This document shows, one piece after another, positions 6,701 to 10,342 of a DNA stretch of 10,342 bases; the first letter of the stretch is position 1, and every line of letters starts with the position of its first letter. Source of the stretch: Armatimonadota bacterium (GTDB lineage Bacteria > Armatimonadota > UBA5829). The notes beneath the pieces were generated by a model. It did not search any database, had not been told where the DNA came from, and worked only from the letters and a program-made list of their open reading frames with translations. The stretch spans positions 1 to 10,342 of the forward strand of contig JAEWSK010000120.1 in NCBI GenBank assembly GCA_023398345.1. The letters are read 5' to 3'. The position numbers were made by a program, and so were the translations under genes.

Positions 6701-7780
6701 TCAGATAATTACGCGGCTGTCGATATAGTCATAAAACTCCAAATTGGTGCATTCGCCGTGGTCGAGCACCATTCGAGAATATGGCCCGCCACTGACATAT
6801 GCCAAATGGCTTTCGAGCGCACACTGATCCTGCTTGCGGTCGATTTGCAGCATATGTCGAAGCGAATCGTCCGGCAATCGCCCTTGCATATCTTCGGGAA
6901 TAGCACAAAGATACGCAAGATCGACGGCGTCGTCTATAGTTAAATCAATGTGCTCGGAGATCAATTCACTAATGTCTGAGTCTTGATCGGCGTATTGGGG
7001 CACGTATTTTTCCAGCGTATCCACTGCATCGGCAAGAAAACATCCGACGGCCGCAGACAGCCCCCAACGTCTGCCGGCCATCACAATAGCCGCGTCATCC
7101 GAAGCTCCGGGGCCTTCTTGATAGCGCACATACATATAGGCCATGTTCACCTCGCCATCGTGTGCAAACAACCCGGCGTCTTCGAAGCGATCAAGCTCGT
7201 GCTCATGACCTTTGCGCGCAAGCTGAAAACCATCCAACCCAAGCTTGTGCAGCACCTCTTGATTGACCATATGGCATTCGCCGTAGCCCATCTTGACTCC
7301 GTATCGAGTATTGGCCAATCTGCGCACTTCGGCTCCATCGCGCAATCCGCCTGCATATAGACCTTTCAAAACGCCGATAGGATCGATCTGCACTCCGCGC
7401 AATGCGCCGCATCGAAGCAGCGGTTCACCCTCTGAATTTACCGCGAATCTGAGTTTTTCGCCGGCAATCGCTCGTTCGACAAACTCGCGGATTTCATCTA
7501 TGAGAAGCTGTCGCTCTTCTTTGACATCAATGGGACTGCGGCGAAGCGATCTAGCTACATCATCCATTGTTGTGTTAGGAAATTTTTTGCCATGAAAAAG
7601 CCCATGCCCCTCGTGCGAATGGCCCTCAATGGACTGCATTAATATCAGTTCTTCGACTTCGGCAGTGCATCGAAGCATAACCTTTGCATTGAGAGCGGCA
7701 TAGTCCTCATAAAGCATATCAGAAGGCGCAACGCCCGGCAGCCTGGGTTGGTTCTTGAACTTTTTGTTGTGATTGCTCAT
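6701..7780 (-). CDS. Uncharacterised 359-residue cytoplasmic protein next to manC
   Basis: I do not recognise this protein. It has no signal peptide or membrane segment and is acidic, Asp/Glu-rich and largely helical in pattern. Visible features are a Pro/Lys-rich N-terminus (KKFKNQPRLPGVAPSD), a His cluster GHSHEGHGLFHG (53-64) that could bind metal, a helical part with RSLRRSPIDVKEERQLLIDE (78-97), a central Gly-rich basic stretch (KGLYAGGLRDGAEVRRLAN, 139-157), further His/Glu groups (GECHM 167-171; GHEHELDRFEDAG 191-203), a repeated-Asp segment (266-288) and GGPYSRMVLDHGEC (331-344). The start is the ATG at 7780; the ribosome site is weak (GAGG about 13 bases upstream). It begins 62 bases after the manC stop on the same strand with no convincing promoter or terminator between, so it may be read through from manC. 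Base use matches its neighbours. It may be a conserved lineage-specific protein; function unknown. Confidence 0.75.
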   Translation of the reverse strand: MSNHNKKFKNQPRLPGVAPSDMLYEDYAALNAKVMLRCTAEVEELILMQSIEGHSHEGHGLFHGKKFPNTTMDDVARSLRRSPIDVKEERQLLIDEIREFVERAIAGEKLRFAVNSEGEPLLRCGALRGVQIDPIGVLKGLYAGGLRDGAEVRRLANTRYGVKMGYGECHMVNQEVLHKLGLDGFQLARKGHEHELDRFEDAGLFAHDGEVNMAYMYVRYQEGPGASDDAAIVMAGRRWGLSAAVGCFLADAVDTLEKYVPQYADQDSDISELISEHIDLTIDDAVDLAYLCAIPEDMQGRLPDDSLRHMLQIDRKQDQCALESHLAYVSGGPYSRMVLDHGECTNLEFYDYIDSRVII

Positions 7781-7805
7781 AGCAACTTTATAACCTCGAT
7801 TGCGG

Positions 7806-7842
7806 CTTGATACCCAATATACGGATCAAGTGCCCTTTTGGG
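7806..7842 (-). other. Small stem-loops between manC and the 359-residue gene
   Basis: Directly after the manC stop, CCCAAAAGGG can fold into a 3-bp hairpin, followed by CTTGAT and ATCAAG arms (7825-7830 with 7806-7811). Neither has a U-tract, so I do not call a terminator. They may set the relative levels of the two genes if these are co-transcribed. Confidence 0.3.
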
Positions 7843-8916
7843 TTACAGATACTTCGCTTTGCCCTGCTTCTTAATTTCATCGAGCAGTTGCTTGATTTCC
7901 TGAGAACGGACAGCCGGAAGCACTAAAATCGCATCGCCGGAATCAACAACAATTAGGTTATCAAGGCCCACTGTGGCAATCAGTCTGCCATGCTCGGCAT
8001 GTATTATGCAGCTATGAGTATCAAGGCCGACATAATCGCCTATGATTATATTGTCATCTTTGTCGGGCTCTTTGACATCGCGCAGCGACACCCAATTGCC
8101 CAGATCGCTCCAGCCGATTGAAGCAGGAATTACGAAAATATTTTTTGCATGTTCGAGAATCGCGTAGTCCACAGATATGCGCGGGAACTCGCTATATATC
8201 TGCTCAAAAACTTTGGACTCATCCGGCGTACCGATCGCACTGTCGAATTGCATCAATAATTTGTGTATGTCGGGCGCGTGTTCCTCAAATAAGTCAAGGA
8301 TAGTCTTTGCTCGCCAAATGAACATGCCGCTGTTCCAGACATAGCTCCAACTCGTCACATACTCCTCGGCGGTCTTTAGGTCGGGCTTTTCTTTGAAGCT
8401 GATGACCTCATGCACATTGACATCGTCGACACTATTATGATTTTCCGACATCTCGATGTAGCCGTAGCCGGTTTCCGGGCCGGTAGGCTTGATGCCGATG
8501 GTGACAATATTTGAGTCTTGACCGGCAATCTGTTCACCGACTTTCAGCAGCTTCAAAAATGCCTTTTGCTTTAGTATGACATGATCCGCCGGACTGACAA
8601 GAATAACGGCGTTGGGGTCTTTATGATGTATAATTGTAGCAATGACGCCAACCGCCGGAGCGGTATCCTTGCCCATCGGCTCTCCCACAAAGTTGCCTTC
8701 CGGTAGCCATGGGAGTTGCTCGTTGACAATCGTTTCGTGCGATTTATTGGCGATGACAAAGATGTTTTCGCGCGGCATCAGCGACTCAAGCCGCGTAACC
8801 GTATCTTGGAGCATAGTGCTGTCGCTGTAGAGGTTTTGAAACTGTTTGGGGCTTTCGTGCCTGGACTTTGGCCAGAGTCGGGTTCCAGACCCGCCTGCGA
8901 TTATTGCTGCATACAT
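7843..8916 (-). CDS. manC: Mannose-1-phosphate guanylyltransferase (GDP-mannose pyrophosphorylase)
   Basis: Makes GDP-mannose and pyrophosphate from GTP and mannose-1-phosphate in the cytoplasm, the donor for mannose, fucose or rhamnose-type surface glycans. The N-terminal nucleotide-binding loop GGSGTRLWPKSRHESPKQF (8-26) is the signature of this nucleotidyltransferase family. It is followed by GEPMGKDTAPA (78-88), SPADH (108-112, metal/nucleotide site), GIKPTGPETGYGYIE (141-155), SFKEKP (173-178), WNSGMF (194-199) and IGWSDLGNW (267-275), all in the usual order. The C-terminal ~80 residues form the short beta-helix-like cap (VGLDNLIVVDSGDAILVL). At 357 residues it is the single-domain form, without the phosphomannose isomerase cupin found in ~470-residue ManC/AlgA fusions, so an isomerase must be encoded elsewhere. 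AGGAG lies seven bases before the ATG. No residue looks damaged. Confidence 0.95.
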   Translation of the reverse strand: MYAAIIAGGSGTRLWPKSRHESPKQFQNLYSDSTMLQDTVTRLESLMPRENIFVIANKSHETIVNEQLPWLPEGNFVGEPMGKDTAPAVGVIATIIHHKDPNAVILVSPADHVILKQKAFLKLLKVGEQIAGQDSNIVTIGIKPTGPETGYGYIEMSENHNSVDDVNVHEVISFKEKPDLKTAEEYVTSWSYVWNSGMFIWRAKTILDLFEEHAPDIHKLLMQFDSAIGTPDESKVFEQIYSEFPRISVDYAILEHAKNIFVIPASIGWSDLGNWVSLRDVKEPDKDDNIIIGDYVGLDTHSCIIHAEHGRLIATVGLDNLIVVDSGDAILVLPAVRSQEIKQLLDEIKKQGKAKYL

Positions 8917-8944
8917 ATGTTGACTCCTGGATAGCGTTCGGCAT

Positions 8945-8953
8945 ATTATACCA
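8945..8953 (-). promoter_or_regulatory. Extended -10 promoter of manC
   Basis: On the minus strand the sequence reads TGGTATAAT, a perfect -10 hexamer with the TGn extension. No good -35 is seen at 16-18 bases, which the extended -10 can compensate. It lies about 30 bases before the manC ATG and leaves a short leader containing AGGAG. Confidence 0.65.
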
Positions 8954-9027
8954 CGACGCTGTTTATATAATGCAGATCAGATTGAAGTGGCAACTTGAGT
9001 GCCATTCGCTCGTCTCTAAATAGTATA

Positions 9028-9040
9028 TATAATCTATAAT
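9028..9040 (+). promoter_or_regulatory. Candidate -10 boxes for the DUF5666-like gene
   Basis: Two TATAAT hexamers occur within 13 bases (9028-9033 and 9035-9040) in an AT-rich stretch just before the ribosome site. No matching -35 is clear, so which box is used is uncertain. The second would give a leader of only about 15 bases. The manC promoter lies on the opposite strand in the same 144-base gap. Confidence 0.4.
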
Positions 9041-9060
9041 CGGAAAGCGAGGCGGCAGAA

Positions 9061-10305
9061 ATGAGACCCAGCTACATAAGCATTGGTCTTATCGCGCTTT
9101 TGGCGGCGACAATGTTTTCGAGCGCCTTTGGCGAGGAAGCATATAAGCCGAATAACGACTATTCGCGACCGGGCGATTTTAGCGCAACCGGTTCCGCTAT
9201 AAATATTGACCGCAGTTCCGAAATCTTTGAAATCATAGATCAAGCAGCCACATACACGATACTTGCCGACCGCTCAGCAGTGCAGTTGAAAAGCGGCAAG
9301 TTCGTCACTATACGCGATCTTAAAGACAATGCAAAAGTCGAAGTGATGGGTGAGCAGCTTTCAGCCCGAACTGTGCTCGCCGGAACCGTTATTGTGCTTG
9401 AAGAATCCGGCAGCTACACCGATCAGGCGTCTCAGGGCTATCGCCCCAACGACCATGTCGATACAAATGGATACGTCACACGCGTCGACGCCCGCTTCGG
9501 CGAAATTGACATCCGAACAAAGCTCGGCAGCTATGTCGTGCTAATACAGGCCGGCTCGATTATAAGACGCTATATTTATGTCACTGACATCGGCGAGGTC
9601 AACGAAGGCGATGACATTAACGTAACAGGCAAGGTGGATCGCGACGGCAGGATCGTGGCTGAACGCGTGCAAGTCAACGTCTCGGCAAACCCCAAAGAGC
9701 GAGGCCGCTATCCCATAGGCAAAGGCTATAGACCCCGTGGTTCAGCCAATTCGGGTGAAGATACAATCGAAGGCACTGTGAACTGTCCTGCATCAATGTT
9801 CGATCGAAGCCTCGCGCTTGGCACAAAATACGGCGAGAGAAAAGTCGATGTGCCAAAAAATACCGACGTCGCAATCGGCGATCAGCCCGCAAGTGTGCAT
9901 GATTTAGTTAAAGGCGACAGAGTTCGCGCTATCGGAACATGGAGCGGCAGCACACTTATTGCAACACGCATCGAAATGCCCAACAAGAAAATTGCCGCTG
10001 CGCATGATCCGACCATTGCAGCCGCATTCGAGTCCAACACGGAAAAGTCCCCTACTCCAGCATTATCCGATGTGGCGCGACCTAACAGCATCAATGGAAG
10101 AATTGTCGATATAGACTATACTAAGTTCGAATTTTCAATCGACGCCGCGCTTACAGACACCAAAGTCGATGCCGCGAATGCGTCAGTCACACGCAAAGGC
10201 TCCACCCGCCGGTTTAGTGAAATCAAGAAAGGCGACAAGGTGGAAGTCAAAGGCGATTGGGACGGCGATATTCTCAAAGCGACATTGGTGGACGTCGTGG
10301 AATAG
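9061..10305 (+). CDS. Secreted protein with four DUF5666/OB-like repeats
   Basis: A 414-residue exported protein; the signal peptide is about residues 1-24 (MRPSYISIGLIALLAATMFSSAFG). The rest consists of four related beta-barrel repeats, approximately residues 40-114, 135-206, 235-306 and 343-413. Each runs from a 'G-x-V/I' strand through a short hairpin to a T/D-containing turn, then a segment like 'DLKDNAKVEVMGE', 'EVNEGDDINVTGKVDRDG', 'DLVKGDRVRAIGTWSGS' or 'EIKKGDKVEVKGDWDGD', ending in 'LxAxxVxV'. This is the pattern of DUF5666, small OB-like modules common in exported bacterial proteins of unknown role. Linkers between the first repeats carry similar Tyr-Arg/Lys-Pro motifs (EAYKPNNDY, QGYRPNDH, KGYRPRGS). 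GAGG precedes the ATG by eight bases. There is no anchor and no catalytic residues; it is probably a periplasmic or extracellular binding or structural protein. Confidence 0.8.
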   Translation: MRPSYISIGLIALLAATMFSSAFGEEAYKPNNDYSRPGDFSATGSAINIDRSSEIFEIIDQAATYTILADRSAVQLKSGKFVTIRDLKDNAKVEVMGEQLSARTVLAGTVIVLEESGSYTDQASQGYRPNDHVDTNGYVTRVDARFGEIDIRTKLGSYVVLIQAGSIIRRYIYVTDIGEVNEGDDINVTGKVDRDGRIVAERVQVNVSANPKERGRYPIGKGYRPRGSANSGEDTIEGTVNCPASMFDRSLALGTKYGERKVDVPKNTDVAIGDQPASVHDLVKGDRVRAIGTWSGSTLIATRIEMPNKKIAAAHDPTIAAAFESNTEKSPTPALSDVARPNSINGRIVDIDYTKFEFSIDAALTDTKVDAANASVTRKGSTRRFSEIKKGDKVEVKGDWDGDILKATLVDVVE

Positions 10306-10342
10306 ATCTCATCCGAAACGATTCGGCATAGCTGCAATCGAT

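Noticed and set aside
6983..7360. 125-codon open frame on the plus strand
   Set aside because: It is antisense to the 359-residue gene, with no ribosome site or domain.
10313..10326. CCGAA/TTCGG hairpin as a terminator of the last gene
   Set aside because: The stem is only five pairs with no U-tract before the window ends.

Overview
The window is an ordinary stretch of bacterial chromosome of moderate GC, carrying mostly exported proteins. The likely host is a diderm (Gram-negative-type) bacterium. Several genes have Sec signal peptides, one small protein ends in the Tyr-Arg-Phe C-terminus of an outer-membrane beta-barrel, and the tRNA promoters match the sigma-70 consensus. The combination of a secreted hypothetical glycosidase with FN3/DUF11 modules, secreted OB-fold repeats and few operons would fit Armatimonadota or a similar environmental phylum. 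That placement is inference; no marker gene settles it.

Layout, left to right: (1) the 3' end of an unrecognised gene (1-531, +). (2) A large secreted multidomain protein (659-3136, +): a TIM-barrel-like glycosidase region, a fibronectin-III-like domain, a beta-sandwich possibly binding carbohydrate, and a DUF11-type domain. (3) A convergent small outer-membrane beta-barrel candidate (3221-3769, -), with a strong intrinsic terminator between the two. (4) tRNA-Ala(CGC) (4015-4090, +) with its own consensus promoter and terminator. (5) A two-gene secreted cluster (4323-4997 and 5017-6264, +): a protein with seven tandem octapeptides and a two-part beta-sandwich/OB-fold protein. (6) tRNA-Val(GAC) (6540-6614, -) with its own promoter. 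(7) On the minus strand, manC (7843-8916; GDP-mannose synthesis) followed by an unrecognised 359-residue cytoplasmic protein (6701-7780). (8) Divergent from manC, a secreted protein made of four DUF5666/OB-like repeats (9061-10305, +).

Functionally, manC supplies GDP-mannose for surface or secreted glycans, and five exported proteins, one of them carrying a glycosidase-like fold, act outside the cytoplasm. This suggests envelope or extracellular-matrix work, but the genes lie on both strands, separated by tRNAs and terminators, so they do not form one system. I see no CRISPR array, insertion sequence, phage gene, toxin-antitoxin pair or obvious defence locus. The best candidates for something undescribed are the 359-residue protein beside manC and the octapeptide-repeat protein with its partner.
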